61,771 nt of DNA from Burkholderiales bacterium (lineage in GTDB: Bacteria; Pseudomonadota; Gammaproteobacteria; Burkholderiales; Burkholderiaceae_C). Both the position numbers and the translations under genes were made by a program. Shown here one piece after another: positions 18,771-28,492 of this stretch (its first letter is position 1; every line of letters begins with the position of its first letter). The notes under the pieces are model-generated. The model worked only from the letters and a program-made list of their open reading frames with translations. It made no database searches and was not told where the DNA came from. The stretch lies in contig JAGWUS010000014.1 of assembly GCA_028868305.1 (NCBI GenBank), forward strand, positions 1 through 61,771, in the 5' to 3' direction.

Positions 18771-20039
18771 TCAGGCCGCGGGCTGGTCCAGGTCAAAAGC
18801 TTTGTGCAACGCGCGCACCGCCAGCTCCATGTACTTTTCGTCAATCACGACGGAAGTCTTGATTTCGGACGTGGAAATCATCTGGATGTTGATGCCCTCT
18901 TCGCTCAGTACACGGAACATCCGGCTGGCCACGCCCACATGGCTGCGCATGCCGATACCAACGATGGAGACCTTGCAGATCTTGGTGTCGCCCACCACCT
19001 CTTGTGCGCCCAGGCTGGGCAATACCTTGGTCTTGAGGAGGTCAACCGCCTTGGCGTAGTCACCGCGGTTGACGGTGAAGCTGAAGTCGGTCTTGCCGTC
19101 TTTGCTCAGATTCTGGATGATGACGTCCACTTCGATGTTTGCATCGGCCACGGCACCCAGGATCTGGTAGGCAATGCCAGGCTTGTCGGGCACGCCCAGT
19201 ACGGAAATCTTGGCTTCGTCGCGGTTAAAGGCAATGCCAGAGACAATGGCTTGTTCCATGTGTTCGTCTTCCTCAAAAGTAATTAGGGTGCCGGATGCGG
19301 CTTCCTCTGCAAGATCAATATCCCAGGGGGTGAAGCTGGAGAGCACACGCAGCGGCACCTTGTATTTACCAGCAAATTCCACCGAACGAATCTGAAGCAC
19401 CTTGGAGCCCATGGATGCCATCTCCAGCATTTCCTCGAAGCTCACGGTGTGCAGGCGACGCGCTTCGGGCACGACGCGCGGGTCGGTGGTATACACGCCA
19501 TCCACATCGGTGTAGATCAGGCATTCGTGCGCCTTCATGGCGGCGGCAACCGCCACCGCCGAGGTATCGGAGCCACCACGGCCCAGCGTGGTGATGTTGC
19601 CTGCGTCATCCATGCCCTGGAAGCCGGTAACAATGACCACCTTGCCGGCGCTCAGGTCTGCACGCACCTTCTTGTCGTCAATCGACTCGATGCGGGCCTT
19701 GGTGTAGGCGCTGTTGGTGCGGATGGGCACTTGCCAGCCCGCGTAGCTGACCGACTCCATGCCCTCAGCCTGCAAGGCAATCGCCAGCAGCGCACTGGAG
19801 GCCTGCTCGCCCGTGGCGGCCAGCATATCCAGCTCGCGGCCATAGGCGTCGCCCTGTTTGGAAGGGGCCAATTCCTTGGCCAGTCCCAGCAGGCGGTTGG
19901 TTTCACCGCTCATGGCGGACGGAACAACCACCATCTGGTGGCCGGCGCGCGCCCATTTGGCGACGCGTTTAGCGACATTGCGGATGCGCTCGGTCGAGCC
20001 CATCGAGGTGCCGCCGTATTTGTGAACGATCAAGGCCAT
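18771..20039 (-). CDS. lysC: Aspartate kinase, monofunctional
   Basis: Phosphorylates aspartate, the first step to lysine, threonine, methionine and diaminopimelate. The 422-residue protein has the kinase domain at about 1-245 ([15 protein letters not shown]; the [11 protein letters not shown] substrate loop) and two ACT domains at about 265-420 ([31 protein letters not shown]), the usual site of lysine/threonine feedback. The ATG is four bases from the tilS stop, so the two are co-transcribed leftward. Confidence 0.97.
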   Translation of the reverse strand: MALIVHKYGGTSMGSTERIRNVAKRVAKWARAGHQMVVVPSAMSGETNRLLGLAKELAPSKQGDAYGRELDMLAATGEQASSALLAIALQAEGMESVSYAGWQVPIRTNSAYTKARIESIDDKKVRADLSAGKVVIVTGFQGMDDAGNITTLGRGGSDTSAVAVAAAMKAHECLIYTDVDGVYTTDPRVVPEARRLHTVSFEEMLEMASMGSKVLQIRSVEFAGKYKVPLRVLSSFTPWDIDLAEEAASGTLITFEEDEHMEQAIVSGIAFNRDEAKISVLGVPDKPGIAYQILGAVADANIEVDVIIQNLSKDGKTDFSFTVNRGDYAKAVDLLKTKVLPSLGAQEVVGDTKICKVSIVGIGMRSHVGVASRMFRVLSEEGINIQMISTSEIKTSVVIDEKYMELAVRALHKAFDLDQPAA

Positions 20040-20043
20040 TGAA

Positions 20044-21027
20044 TCAACTTGTTGTGAGCAAAACCCGGGGATTGTACCAAGTCAGTACCGCTGCGCTGCG
20101 CTGCACAAATCCCTGCCCTACCTTGATGTGAATGCGGTGGCCACGGCTTGTGCAGCAGGCAATTTGCGCCTGCAGTTCCTGCAACTGCGCCGTGCTGGCG
20201 GAGACACCATGGGACTGGCGCAACCAGTAACGCAGCACGTTGGCCTGGCGCGGCTGGCTCAGCGTCTGCAGGGACTTGATTGCCGGATCGCTCCCCCCCG
20301 GCTTGACCATGGCCAGCAGGTCCTGCGCTGCCACTTCCTCCAGCACGGCCTGGGCTTGTGCCGCATGTGCGGCGCTGCGGGCAAACGTATCGCGAAACTG
20401 CGGAAATGCCGACTCCAGCGCAGGGAGCACCCGCGCCCGGATGCGGTTGCGGGTAAAGCGCTCATCAGCATTGCTGGGGTCTTCCACAAACGTGACTTGC
20501 CGGTCTGCCAGCCATTGGCGAATGTCCGCGCCAGGCACGCGCAGCAAAGGGCGGAAATAGGCAATCCCGTCGCGTTGCCACTGTGCAGGCATGGCGCTCA
20601 GGCCGGGCAAGCCCGCACCACGGCTCAAGGCCAGCAACAGCGTCTCGATCTGGTCATCGGCATGTTGCGCAATTGCTACAGATTTAATAGCTGGTTGTGC
20701 ATATTCCATGCGGGCCAGAGCATCAAAAGCCTTGTAACGCGCAGTGCGGGCCGCGTCTTCCGGGCTTTGCCCTGGCTGATGCCCCGCGTCGACCTGCAAG
20801 ACCCGCAGCGGCACATTGAGCTGCGCGCACAAATCCCTGCAACGCTGCTCGAAAGCAGCGGCTGCATCTTGCAACCCATGGTTGACGTGAAACGCCACCA
20901 CCTGCCCTGGCCATTTGGCGGCGCATGCCACCAGCAAGGCCGTGGAATCCGCTCCACCGCTGAACGCAACGCCCAAGGGCAACCCAGGCTGGAACGCCTG
21001 CATTGCCTGCTCCAGCGACTGCGTCAT
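20044..21027 (-). CDS. tilS: tRNA(Ile)-lysidine synthetase, with an in-frame repeat peptide
   Basis: Converts the wobble C of tRNA-Ile2 to lysidine so that it reads AUA. The 327-residue protein has the PP-loop SGGADSTALL near residue 24 and the conserved AQHADDQIETLLLALSRGAG block near 120. The C-terminal domain is shorter than in E. coli, as is common in this group. Between these two motifs, a copy of the dispersed hairpin repeat (20672-20723) is read as part of the protein, coding ARMEYAQPAIKSVA, at a point where I expect only a short surface loop. The frame is intact, so the enzyme, being essential, is presumably active. Confidence 0.93.
   Translation of the reverse strand: MTQSLEQAMQAFQPGLPLGVAFSGGADSTALLVACAAKWPGQVVAFHVNHGLQDAAAAFEQRCRDLCAQLNVPLRVLQVDAGHQPGQSPEDAARTARYKAFDALARMEYAQPAIKSVAIAQHADDQIETLLLALSRGAGLPGLSAMPAQWQRDGIAYFRPLLRVPGADIRQWLADRQVTFVEDPSNADERFTRNRIRARVLPALESAFPQFRDTFARSAAHAAQAQAVLEEVAAQDLLAMVKPGGSDPAIKSLQTLSQPRQANVLRYWLRQSHGVSASTAQLQELQAQIACCTSRGHRIHIKVGQGFVQRSAAVLTWYNPRVLLTTS
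20672..20723 (+). repeat. Hairpin repeat copy 3, inside tilS
   Basis: GCTA...TAGC stem (20674-20690), then CTGGTTGTGCATATTCCATG and CGGGCCAGAGC. It has the same plus-strand orientation as the other copies, so it is antisense to tilS. In the tilS frame it reads GCC CGC ATG GAA TAT GCA, then on through CAA CCA GCT ATT AAA TCT GTA GCA. That is the same frame as the copy in the DUF349 gene. Confidence 0.75.
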
Positions 21028-21054
21028 GGGGAAAGCACAGCCAGTCTGTCTACC

Positions 21055-22032
21055 CTACTTGGATGAGGCTTTGGTGTCGGTGTAGCGACCGTAGCTTTGT
21101 AAGCGGTCGTAGCGACGGTCCAGCAATTCCTTGACCTTGAGGTCACTGATCTGGCGGTACGCATCTCCTAGCGCGCGCTTGAGAAAAGCCGCAGCCTGTT
21201 TGATGTCGCGATGGGCACCCCCCACCGGCTCGTTGACGATCTTGTCCACCAAACCCAGGGCTTTGAGGCGGTGGGCGGTGATGCCCAGTGCGTCGGCGGC
21301 TTCCTGTGCCTTGTCGGATGTTTTCCAGAGAATGGACGCACAACCTTCAGGGCTGATCACCGAGTAGATGGAATACTGCAGCATGATCACTTGGTCCGCC
21401 ACCGAAATGGCCAGCGCGCCGCCCGAGCCGCCTTCGCCAATGATGGTCGTGATGATCGGCACTTCCAGCTGCGCCATCTCAAAGATGTTGCGGCCAATGG
21501 CTTCGGACTGGCCGCGCTCTTCGGCGTCGATGCCCGGGTAGGCACCAGGGGTGTCCACAAAGGTAAACACCGGCAGCTTGAATTTTTCAGCCAGCTTCAT
21601 CAGGCGCAACGCCTTGCGGTAGCCCTCAGGCTTGCTCATGCCAAAGTTGCGCAGACCGCGCTCCTTGGTGTCGCGCCCCTTTTGCTGGCCCAGCACCATG
21701 CAGGGGGTTCCGTTGAATCGTGCCAGACCGCCCACAATGCTCAGGTCATCGGCAAAATGCCGGTCGCCATGCAGTTCTACAAAGTGGGTGAAGATTTCGG
21801 ACACATAGTCCAGCGTGTAGGGACGCTCCGCATGGCGCGCGATCTTGGTGATCTGCCAGGGGGTCAGGTCGCTGTAAATGTCCTTGGTGAGCTGCTGGCT
21901 CTTCTTGCTGAGCTGGTCGATCTCGGCAGAAATGTCCACCGCAGATTCATTCTGTACGTAGCGCAACTCCTCGATTTTGGATTCAAGTTCCGCAATCGGT
22001 TGCTCAAAATCCAGAAAAGTCTTTTTGGCCAA
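21055..22032 (-). CDS. accA: Acetyl-CoA carboxylase carboxyltransferase subunit alpha
   Basis: Half of the carboxyltransferase that makes malonyl-CoA, the first step of fatty acid synthesis; its partner AccD is not in the window. The 325-residue protein shows the full family pattern ([14 protein letters not shown] at the start, [44 protein letters not shown]). The start is a TTG at 22032 with AAGGAG seven bases upstream. The frame is open for another 64 codons, but that part crosses the hairpin and the glycosylase gene and is not conserved. Confidence 0.97.
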   Translation of the reverse strand: MAKKTFLDFEQPIAELESKIEELRYVQNESAVDISAEIDQLSKKSQQLTKDIYSDLTPWQITKIARHAERPYTLDYVSEIFTHFVELHGDRHFADDLSIVGGLARFNGTPCMVLGQQKGRDTKERGLRNFGMSKPEGYRKALRLMKLAEKFKLPVFTFVDTPGAYPGIDAEERGQSEAIGRNIFEMAQLEVPIITTIIGEGGSGGALAISVADQVIMLQYSIYSVISPEGCASILWKTSDKAQEAADALGITAHRLKALGLVDKIVNEPVGGAHRDIKQAAAFLKRALGDAYRQISDLKVKELLDRRYDRLQSYGRYTDTKASSK

Positions 22033-22049
22033 CGTGTAACTCCTTATAG

Positions 22050-22080
22050 AGACCGGGCCGCCCAAGCGGCCGGGGGGTCT
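22050..22080 (-). other. Strong hairpin in the accA leader
   Basis: AGACC (22050-22054) pairs with GGTCT (22076-22080), with an inner GGCCG/CGGCC stem. It fills the gap between the glycosylase stop and the accA ribosome site. No T run follows on the minus strand, so it looks more like a message-processing or attenuation hairpin than a simple terminator. Confidence 0.55.
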
Positions 22081-22081
22081 G

Positions 22082-22732
22082 TTAGTACTCGACCGGTAAG
22101 GGATCGAGCGACCGCCAAATATACCAAGTTGCAACACTGCAATACGGCGCCCAGGCTGCGGCCACCTCACGCGCATCGCTGCGACTGACCACCTCACCTG
22201 AAAAATAGTTGCTGCTGATGCCATTGATCAGACCCACATCATCCAGCGGCAACACATTGGGACGCATCAGGTGAAAGATCAGAAACATCTCAGCCGTCCA
22301 GCGACCAATACCCCGAATAGACACCAGCTCGCTGATGATGTCCTCGTCGCCCATGGTCTCCCAGGTCTTGATGTGCAGTGCGCCATTGTCGAAATGCAGC
22401 GCGAGATCCACCAGGTATTCGACCTTGCGGGCGCTCAGGCCAGCGGCACGCATGTCGTCGACCTTGAGCTTGAGCACATTGGCAGGTGTGATCTTGCGGG
22501 GCAACATGGCAAAGCGGTCCCACACGGTCTGCGCGGCCTTGACGGAAATCTGCTGCCCCACAATGCTGCGCGCCAGCGTCACAAAAGCATCACCACGCGT
22601 CTGAAGACAAGCATCTCCGAATTGTGGAATCAGGCGCTTCATCACCCGGTCTTTCTTGACCAAGTGCTTGCAGGCGTCTTCCCAGAAATGGGGGGTCACC
22701 GGTTGCAGTTCCGGCTTCTTGGCTGTGGCCAT
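22082..22732 (-). CDS. DNA-3-methyladenine glycosylase II family (HhH-GPD)
   Basis: Base-excision repair glycosylase of 216 residues, probably for alkylated purines. The helix-hairpin-helix is [16 protein letters not shown], followed by the catalytic aspartate in VLPLDDVG. The block [15 protein letters not shown] is typical of the short AlkA-like form that lacks the N-terminal TBP-like domain. There is no iron-sulfur cysteine cluster, which argues against MutY/Nth. Its ATG overlaps the cysS stop as TAATG. Confidence 0.9.
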   Translation of the reverse strand: MATAKKPELQPVTPHFWEDACKHLVKKDRVMKRLIPQFGDACLQTRGDAFVTLARSIVGQQISVKAAQTVWDRFAMLPRKITPANVLKLKVDDMRAAGLSARKVEYLVDLALHFDNGALHIKTWETMGDEDIISELVSIRGIGRWTAEMFLIFHLMRPNVLPLDDVGLINGISSNYFSGEVVSRSDAREVAAAWAPYCSVATWYIWRSLDPLPVEY

Positions 22733-24129
22733 TACTGGACAACCTCCCAGGTGGTGCCATTGGCCGAGTCCTTGAGCACGATGCCCTGGCTCAGCAGGTC
22801 CTTGCGGATGCTGTCGGCCAGCGCAAAGTCCCTGGCGGCCTTGGCCGCAGCACGTTCGGCTATCTTGTGCGCGATATCGGCTTCATGGATGCTGGCACCA
22901 GCTTGCAGGTGGGTGTTGGGTTCAGCCTGCAAGAGGCCCAGGCAGGCGCCAAGCGTCTTGAGCAAGGCAGCCAGTTCGGCAGAGCCGGTACGGTTGACCT
23001 CGGACGCCAAATCAAATAGCACCGCAACGGCCTCGGGCGTACCAAAGTCCTCGTCCATGGCGGTTTTAAAGCGCGCTGCGAAGGGCTGCGCCCAGTCAAT
23101 CGACGGCATGTCGCCGGCCGCGGGAACCAGACTCAATGCCGTGTAGAGGCGTTTGAGGCCGGTGCGGGCATCGTCCAGATGGACATCGCTGTAGTTCAGG
23201 GCACTGCGGTAATGGGTGCGCAGCAGAAAGAAACGCACGGTTTCCGGATCGTACTTGGCCAGCACATCGCGGATGGTAAAAAAGTTGCCCAGGCTCTTGG
23301 ACATCTTTTCGTTGTCCACCCGCACAAAACCGTTGTGCATCCAGAAGCGGGCCAGCGGTTTGCCCGTCGCGCCCTCGCTCTGGGCGATTTCATTTTCGTG
23401 GTGGGGAAACTGCAAATCCGCACCACCACCATGGATATCAAAGGTTTCGCCCAGTGTCTGGCAGCTCATGGCCGAGCACTCAATATGCCAGCCCGGACGT
23501 CCCGTCCCGTAGGCGTAACCCAGCGCGTTGGCATCCCATTTGGCGTCGTCCGGCTCACTGGCCTTGGCCGATTTCCAGAGCACAAAATCCAGTGGATCGT
23601 CCTTGCCGCCCTGAACTTCCACCCGCTCTCCCGCGCGCAATTCATCCAGCGACTTGCCCGACAACTTGCCGTAGCCGGGAAACTTGCGCACGGCGTAATT
23701 CACATCCCCCGAGGCCGCGCGGTAAGCCAGACCCTTGGCCTCCAGTTGGCCAATCAATTGCAGCATTTGTGGCACATATTCGGTCGCACGAGGCTCCATC
23801 GTCGGACGCTCCAGACCCAGCATGTCGATGTCACGGTGCATGGCCACAATCATTTCATCGGTCAGCGCACGGATCGTGATGCCGCGCTCCACTGCCCGCT
23901 TGATGATCTTGTCGTCAATATCGGTGATGTTGCGGACGTAGGTAACGCGGTAACCGCTGGCCTTGAGCCAGCGCTGAACCACGTCGAAAGCCATCATCAT
24001 GCGTGCATGGCCAATATGACACAGGTCGTAAATGGTCATGCCACAGACGTACATCCGCACGTGGCCCGGATCAATGGGCGAGAAGTCTTCCAGCGCACGC
24101 GACAGCGTGTTGTAAATGCGCAAACTCAT
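22732..24129 (-). CDS. cysS: Cysteinyl-tRNA synthetase
   Basis: Class I aminoacyl-tRNA synthetase of 465 residues. It has the CHIGHARM form of the HIGH motif, KMSKS ([13 protein letters not shown]) and the zinc ligands in YVCGMT, HIECSAM and the following histidine. The family opening [15 protein letters not shown] supports ATG 24129. First gene of the leftward cysS-glycosylase-accA-tilS-lysC run, which ends before the tRNA-Ser. Confidence 0.97.
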   Translation of the reverse strand: MSLRIYNTLSRALEDFSPIDPGHVRMYVCGMTIYDLCHIGHARMMMAFDVVQRWLKASGYRVTYVRNITDIDDKIIKRAVERGITIRALTDEMIVAMHRDIDMLGLERPTMEPRATEYVPQMLQLIGQLEAKGLAYRAASGDVNYAVRKFPGYGKLSGKSLDELRAGERVEVQGGKDDPLDFVLWKSAKASEPDDAKWDANALGYAYGTGRPGWHIECSAMSCQTLGETFDIHGGGADLQFPHHENEIAQSEGATGKPLARFWMHNGFVRVDNEKMSKSLGNFFTIRDVLAKYDPETVRFFLLRTHYRSALNYSDVHLDDARTGLKRLYTALSLVPAAGDMPSIDWAQPFAARFKTAMDEDFGTPEAVAVLFDLASEVNRTGSAELAALLKTLGACLGLLQAEPNTHLQAGASIHEADIAHKIAERAAAKAARDFALADSIRKDLLSQGIVLKDSANGTTWEVVQ

Positions 24130-24311
24130 GGGTAATTCACGTCGATGGCGCAGGCGGTGAACCTGGCGAAATCTCCGGCCGAAATCGAACTGCTATAAGT
24201 AAATCTTGTTCCCGATGCGGAGGGCAGGGCTGCCACCCCTCAGATACAATCCAGAGCAGTATAAAGCCCCGGTCCGGGGGCTGATTTCACGCGTTTGACT
24301 ACAAAGGCTTT
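24130..24311. other. Divergent intergenic region with hairpin
   Basis: Gap between cysS (leftward) and the TPR gene (rightward). It holds a -10-like TACAAT at 24245-24250 facing right, without a clear -35, and an AGCCCC...GGGGCT hairpin at 24265-24282 in the leader of the TPR gene. No coding signal seen. Confidence 0.35.
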
Positions 24312-25346
24312 ATGAAGCACGCCCGATCTGCCGTTTTGCATCCCCTTCGCCTGATGATTCTGACCGCGGCCATGCTGGCATCAAGTGCCCATGCGGACGA
24401 GTACGCCGATGTGAACCAGTTGGTCCGCGCCGGCAAACTGCCGGAAGCCATGGTCAAGGCAGACCAGTACCTGGCGACCAAGCCCAAAGATCCCCAGATG
24501 CGCTTTCTCAAAGGGGTCATCCAGCGCGACAGCGGCAAGACATCCGACGCCATCGGCACCTTCACCCGTCTGACAGAAGATTATCCCGAACTTCCCGAGC
24601 CCTACAACAACCTTGCCGTGTTGTACGCCGGTCAAAGTCAGTACGACAAAGCTCGCGCGGCACTGGAAATGGCCATTCGCACCAATCCCAGCTACGCCAC
24701 TGCCCATGAAAACTTGGGTGATGTTTACGCCAAGCTGGCCAGCCAGGCCTACAACAAGGCGCTGCAACTGGACAGCACGAACGCCGCTGTTGCCCCCAAA
24801 CTGGCGCTGATTCGTGAACTTTTCAATCCTGCCGGTGCCAAGGGGCAGCGTCCCGCGGTTGCTCCGGCCGCGCCTGCAGCGCCCGCTCCAGTAGCGGCAC
24901 CACCCGCCTCCGCAATCAGGCCAGCACCCCCTCCAACTTCCGTAGTGGCACCTGTACCGCCCCAGAGTCCTGCCACCAGCCCAGCAGGGGCAGCCGCGGG
25001 CGTCAACCCGACCAAGGAAGCCGAGGCAGCTGTTAGGGCCTGGGCGAGCGCCTGGGCTGCGAAGGACGTCAAGAGCTATCTGGCCAGTTACGGAAAAGAA
25101 TTTGCCCCGCCAGGGTCTATGTCCCGCGCCCAGTGGGAAGCCGAGCGCAAACAGCGCATCGGAAGCAAGAGCAGCATCAGCATCAAGCTGGAAAACCTGA
25201 ACGTCACCGTCAATGGCAGCAAGGCAACAGCCAAGTTTCGCCAGGATTACAGGGCCAGCGGATTGGCAGTTTCCAGCCGCAAGACGTTGGAACTTATCAA
25301 GAGTGGTGACCGCTGGCAAATCGTCAAGGAATCGACGGGTAGCTAA
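24312..25346 (+). CDS. Secreted TPR protein with C-terminal NTF2-like domain
   Basis: A 344-residue exported protein. The signal peptide ends near ASSAHA at residue 28. Tetratricopeptide repeats follow at about 30-165 (PEAMVKADQYLATKPKDPQ; DAIGTFTRLTEDYPELPEPYNNLAVLY; ALEMAIRTNPSYATAHENLGDVY). A proline/alanine-rich linker covers about 175-235. The last 105 residues form a SnoaL/NTF2-like domain (VRAWASAWAAKDVKSYLASY). The same kind of domain ends the L,D-transpeptidase coded next door, which suggests that the two work together at the cell wall. The exact role is not known. Confidence 0.85.
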   Translation: MKHARSAVLHPLRLMILTAAMLASSAHADEYADVNQLVRAGKLPEAMVKADQYLATKPKDPQMRFLKGVIQRDSGKTSDAIGTFTRLTEDYPELPEPYNNLAVLYAGQSQYDKARAALEMAIRTNPSYATAHENLGDVYAKLASQAYNKALQLDSTNAAVAPKLALIRELFNPAGAKGQRPAVAPAAPAAPAPVAAPPASAIRPAPPPTSVVAPVPPQSPATSPAGAAAGVNPTKEAEAAVRAWASAWAAKDVKSYLASYGKEFAPPGSMSRAQWEAERKQRIGSKSSISIKLENLNVTVNGSKATAKFRQDYRASGLAVSSRKTLELIKSGDRWQIVKESTGS

Positions 25347-25359
25347 GCTTTTGCCAGCC

Positions 25360-26601
25360 GTGGAAGCGCGATTGAAACTCATCTCTCTTGTTGCCTCTCT
25401 GGCAGTAGTCGCCTCCAGTGCGCTGGCCGCCGGAAAGCCGCACCGAGCCGCTCATACACCGACGGCTCCGGTAAAAGTGGCTACGCCAAATCCAGAAGGC
25501 GCCGCTGAAGCAAGGCTGATCGAGATCTACAACCTCATTGGCAAGGCACAAAACCATGCGGCGCTGGCCAAGGCGGCTCGCCTTGTTGAGGACCTGCCGA
25601 ACTTCCAGCTGGCGCAGCTGGTTTATGGAGATCTGCTCGCGGCACAGACCCGCCCACTGCGAACGATGGGCGATGTTCCCGACGACATGGCCCGCAGTGC
25701 AAACACCGTGCTGGTCGAACTGCGCGACGAATCACAGCGCCGTATAAAGGCCTTGCATGAACGGCCACCCGCCGGCACCGTGCCATCGCAGTTTCTGGCG
25801 CTTTCTCAGCGCTCGCGCCATGCCATTGCGGTAGACGCATCCCGATCTCGGCTCTACCTTTTTGAGAACGGCCCTGCCGGCCTGAAATTGGTGTCCGATT
25901 ACTACATTTCACTGGGCAAGGCAGGCATATCCAAGGCAGCCGAAGGGGACCAACGAACACCTTTGGGCGTTTACTACATCACCAGCAATCTGGACCCCAA
26001 GTCGCTCAAGGATTTTTACGGATCAGGTGCACTGCCCATCAACTACCCGAACATCCTGGATGCGCGACGCGGCAAGACCGGCAGCGGTATCTGGCTGCAT
26101 GGAACCCCACCCAACCAGTTCTCGCGCCCGCCGCAAGCCACCGATGGCTGCGTGGTGCTGACCAACCCGGACCTGAGCCACATCATCCGAACCGTAGAGG
26201 TGCGAACCACGCCCGTGGTGATTGCGAACCAATTGCAGTGGGTCGACCCGCACAGAGCGCGTAACGACGGCAAATCATTTGAAGATTCCCTGCAGGCCTG
26301 GCGCAACGCCAAGACCTCGGGCAACGTGAACCAGATCCTCTCCTACTACACGCTGGACTTCGACAGCAACGGAAAAACGCTGGAGCAATGGACGCCGACA
26401 CTGAAGGCCGAACTGTCCAAGGTGCAAGGACGGAACATCCAGCTCAAGGACGTGTCCTATCTGCGCTGGACGGACAGCGCCGATACGATGGTGGCCACTT
26501 TTGGCGAGGTGGCAGATGGCGTGCGCACCGGCTGGACCAAACGCCAGTACTGGATACGCCAGGGCAGCCAGTGGAAAATATTTTTTGAAGGGACGATGTA
26601 A
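25360..26601 (+). CDS. L,D-transpeptidase (YkuD family) with C-terminal NTF2-like domain
   Basis: A periplasmic peptidoglycan cross-linking or anchoring enzyme of about 413 residues. A signal peptide (LKLISLVASLAVVASSALAA) is followed by a helical region, then the YkuD domain: AIAVDASRSRLYLFE, TPLGVYYITS, the histidine in IWLHGTPPN and the catalytic cysteine in TDGCVVLTN. The last 110 residues form an NTF2-like domain. Start is uncertain: GTG 25360 is given, but TTG 25372 just before the signal peptide also has a GGAAG site; the frame further upstream overlaps the TPR gene. Stop and next ATG overlap as TAATG. Confidence 0.88.
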   Translation: MEARLKLISLVASLAVVASSALAAGKPHRAAHTPTAPVKVATPNPEGAAEARLIEIYNLIGKAQNHAALAKAARLVEDLPNFQLAQLVYGDLLAAQTRPLRTMGDVPDDMARSANTVLVELRDESQRRIKALHERPPAGTVPSQFLALSQRSRHAIAVDASRSRLYLFENGPAGLKLVSDYYISLGKAGISKAAEGDQRTPLGVYYITSNLDPKSLKDFYGSGALPINYPNILDARRGKTGSGIWLHGTPPNQFSRPPQATDGCVVLTNPDLSHIIRTVEVRTTPVVIANQLQWVDPHRARNDGKSFEDSLQAWRNAKTSGNVNQILSYYTLDFDSNGKTLEQWTPTLKAELSKVQGRNIQLKDVSYLRWTDSADTMVATFGEVADGVRTGWTKRQYWIRQGSQWKIFFEGTM

Positions 26602-27179
26602 TGACCGGTATCAACAGGGTTAGACGGCTGTGCCTGGTGCTGTGCGCTGGCCTGGCGGTGAGCGTATCTGCCATAGCACAGGCCGCACCCCGGGTGAAGT
26701 TCCAGACCACGCTGGGTGAGTTCGTTGTGGAACTTAACCAAGAGAAGGCTCCGGTGACGGTGCAGAACTTTTTGCAATACGTCAAGGACAAGCACTACGA
26801 TGGCACCATTTTTCACCGCGTGATTGATGGCTTCATGATTCAGGGTGGTGGTTTCATTGCAAACATGACTGAGAAGCCGACCCGCGCTCCCATTGTTCTA
26901 GAGGCACGCAACGGTCTGCGCAACGACCGCGGCACCATTGCCATGGCCCGCACACGGGAACCCAACTCTGCCACTGCACAGTTCTTTGTGAATGTCGTGG
27001 ACAATAACAACCTTAACGCGCCGCAACCCGATGGAAACGGTTATGCCGTATTCGGCAAGGTCGTTTCGGGCATGGACACGGTGGACAAAATTCGCAGCGC
27101 ATCCACGACCAGCAAGGGCATGTTCCAGAATGTGCCTTCCGCCCCTATCGTTATCAACTCTGCCACTTTGGTGAAATAA
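26601..27179 (+). CDS. ppiA: Periplasmic peptidyl-prolyl cis-trans isomerase (cyclophilin)
   Basis: A 192-residue cyclophilin with an N-terminal signal peptide (LCLVLCAGLAVSVSAIAQA) and the active-site pattern FHRVIDGFMIQGG, AMARTREPNSATAQFFVN, and [17 protein letters not shown]. It speeds proline isomerisation in exported proteins. It starts inside the stop of the L,D-transpeptidase gene and is followed three bases later by a cytoplasmic paralogue. Confidence 0.93.
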   Translation: MTGINRVRRLCLVLCAGLAVSVSAIAQAAPRVKFQTTLGEFVVELNQEKAPVTVQNFLQYVKDKHYDGTIFHRVIDGFMIQGGGFIANMTEKPTRAPIVLEARNGLRNDRGTIAMARTREPNSATAQFFVNVVDNNNLNAPQPDGNGYAVFGKVVSGMDTVDKIRSASTTSKGMFQNVPSAPIVINSATLVK

Positions 27180-27182
27180 ATC

Positions 27183-27689
27183 ATGAGCAATCCAAAAGTC
27201 GAACTCCATGTCACAGGCTACGGCATCATCACCCTCGAACTGGATCAGGAAAAGGCACCCAAATCGGTGGCCAACTTCCTGTCCTATGTGAACAAGGGCC
27301 ACTACAACAACACCATCTTTCACCGTGTCATTCCCGGCTTCATGATCCAGGGCGGCGGCATGGAGCCCGGCATGGCACAGAAGACCTGCGATGCCCCCAT
27401 TGAGAATGAAGCCAACAACGGCCTCAAGAATGCCAACTACACCGTTGCCATGGCACGCACCGGTGACCCGCATTCCGCCACGGCACAGTTCTTTATCAAT
27501 GTGGCCGACAACGGCTTCCTGAACCATACATCCCCCTCACAGCAGGGCTGGGGCTATGCCGTGTTTGGCAAAGTGGTTTCCGGCACCGACGTGGTCGACA
27601 AGATCAAGGCCGTCAAGACCAGCCGCAAGGGCTACCATGACGACGTCCCGCAAGCCGACGTGGTCATCGAAAAAGCGGTTGCACTCTAG
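27183..27689 (+). CDS. ppiB: Cytoplasmic peptidyl-prolyl cis-trans isomerase (cyclophilin)
   Basis: A 168-residue cyclophilin without a signal peptide. It has [37 protein letters not shown] and [17 protein letters not shown], the PpiB pattern with the active arginine in FHR. It stands directly after the exported paralogue, most likely from an old tandem duplication that sent one copy to each compartment. Confidence 0.95.
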   Translation: MSNPKVELHVTGYGIITLELDQEKAPKSVANFLSYVNKGHYNNTIFHRVIPGFMIQGGGMEPGMAQKTCDAPIENEANNGLKNANYTVAMARTGDPHSATAQFFINVADNGFLNHTSPSQQGWGYAVFGKVVSGTDVVDKIKAVKTSRKGYHDDVPQADVVIEKAVAL

Positions 27690-27700
27690 GCGCTGCCCGC

Positions 27701-28492
27701 GTGTCAAAGGAAATCGACGCCCCTACCCTCTGGCGGTGCGTCGATTTCATTTCCGACCTGCATTTGCAGGCCTCTGATCCGCAAACGTTTGAGGCATGGG
27801 CGGCTTACCTGCACGGAACGCCAGCCAACGCCGTATTCATTCTGGGCGATCTGTTTGAAGTGTGGGTGGGTGACGATGTACTGTCCGACCCAACGAGCTT
27901 CGAAGCACGTTGCGCTCAAACCCTGCGCGTGGCCGCATCGAAACGGCAGATTTACATCATGCACGGCAACCGGGACTTCCTGATGGGGCCGGCGCTGATG
28001 CACTTTTGCCAGGCCCAACTGCTGGCCGATCCGGTGGTCCTTGCATTCGCCGGCGAGCGCTGGCTATTGACCCATGGTGATGCGCTGTGCCTGGACGACT
28101 TGCCTTACCAGAGCTTCCGGACAACGGTGCGCAACGCTGCCTGGCAGCAGGAGTTTCTGGCCAAACCCCTGCAGGAGCGGCAATCCATTGCACGTGGAAT
28201 TCGCGATCAGAGTGAAGCACGCAAACGCGTGCAGGCCAGCTATGCGGACGTTGACTCTGCTACCGCCTCGCAGTGGTTGCGTGCGGCCCATGCCGGTCAC
28301 ATGATCCACGGGCACACGCACCAACCGGCCACACACCTGTTGCGGGGCAACAGGGAACGCATCGTCCTCAGCGACTGGGATGTTCAGGCGATCCCGCCAC
28401 GTGCGCAAGTACTGCGAATAACCCCAGACACGGGCGGACGGGCGCTGGTCCAGCGCCTGTCGCCCGCTACTGCAACAGAGCCTCTGCATTGA
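27701..28492 (+). CDS. lpxH: UDP-2,3-diacylglucosamine diphosphatase
   Basis: Cleaves UDP-2,3-diacylglucosamine to lipid X and UMP in lipid A synthesis at the inner membrane. The 263-residue calcineurin-like phosphoesterase has all metal motifs: ISDLHL, ILGDLFEVWVGDD, MHGNRDF, THGDALC and IHGHTHQP. The start is GTG 27701, eleven bases after ppiB. Its last 26 bases overlap the 3' end of the convergent HD-GYP gene. Confidence 0.95.
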   Translation: MSKEIDAPTLWRCVDFISDLHLQASDPQTFEAWAAYLHGTPANAVFILGDLFEVWVGDDVLSDPTSFEARCAQTLRVAASKRQIYIMHGNRDFLMGPALMHFCQAQLLADPVVLAFAGERWLLTHGDALCLDDLPYQSFRTTVRNAAWQQEFLAKPLQERQSIARGIRDQSEARKRVQASYADVDSATASQWLRAAHAGHMIHGHTHQPATHLLRGNRERIVLSDWDVQAIPPRAQVLRITPDTGGRALVQRLSPATATEPLH

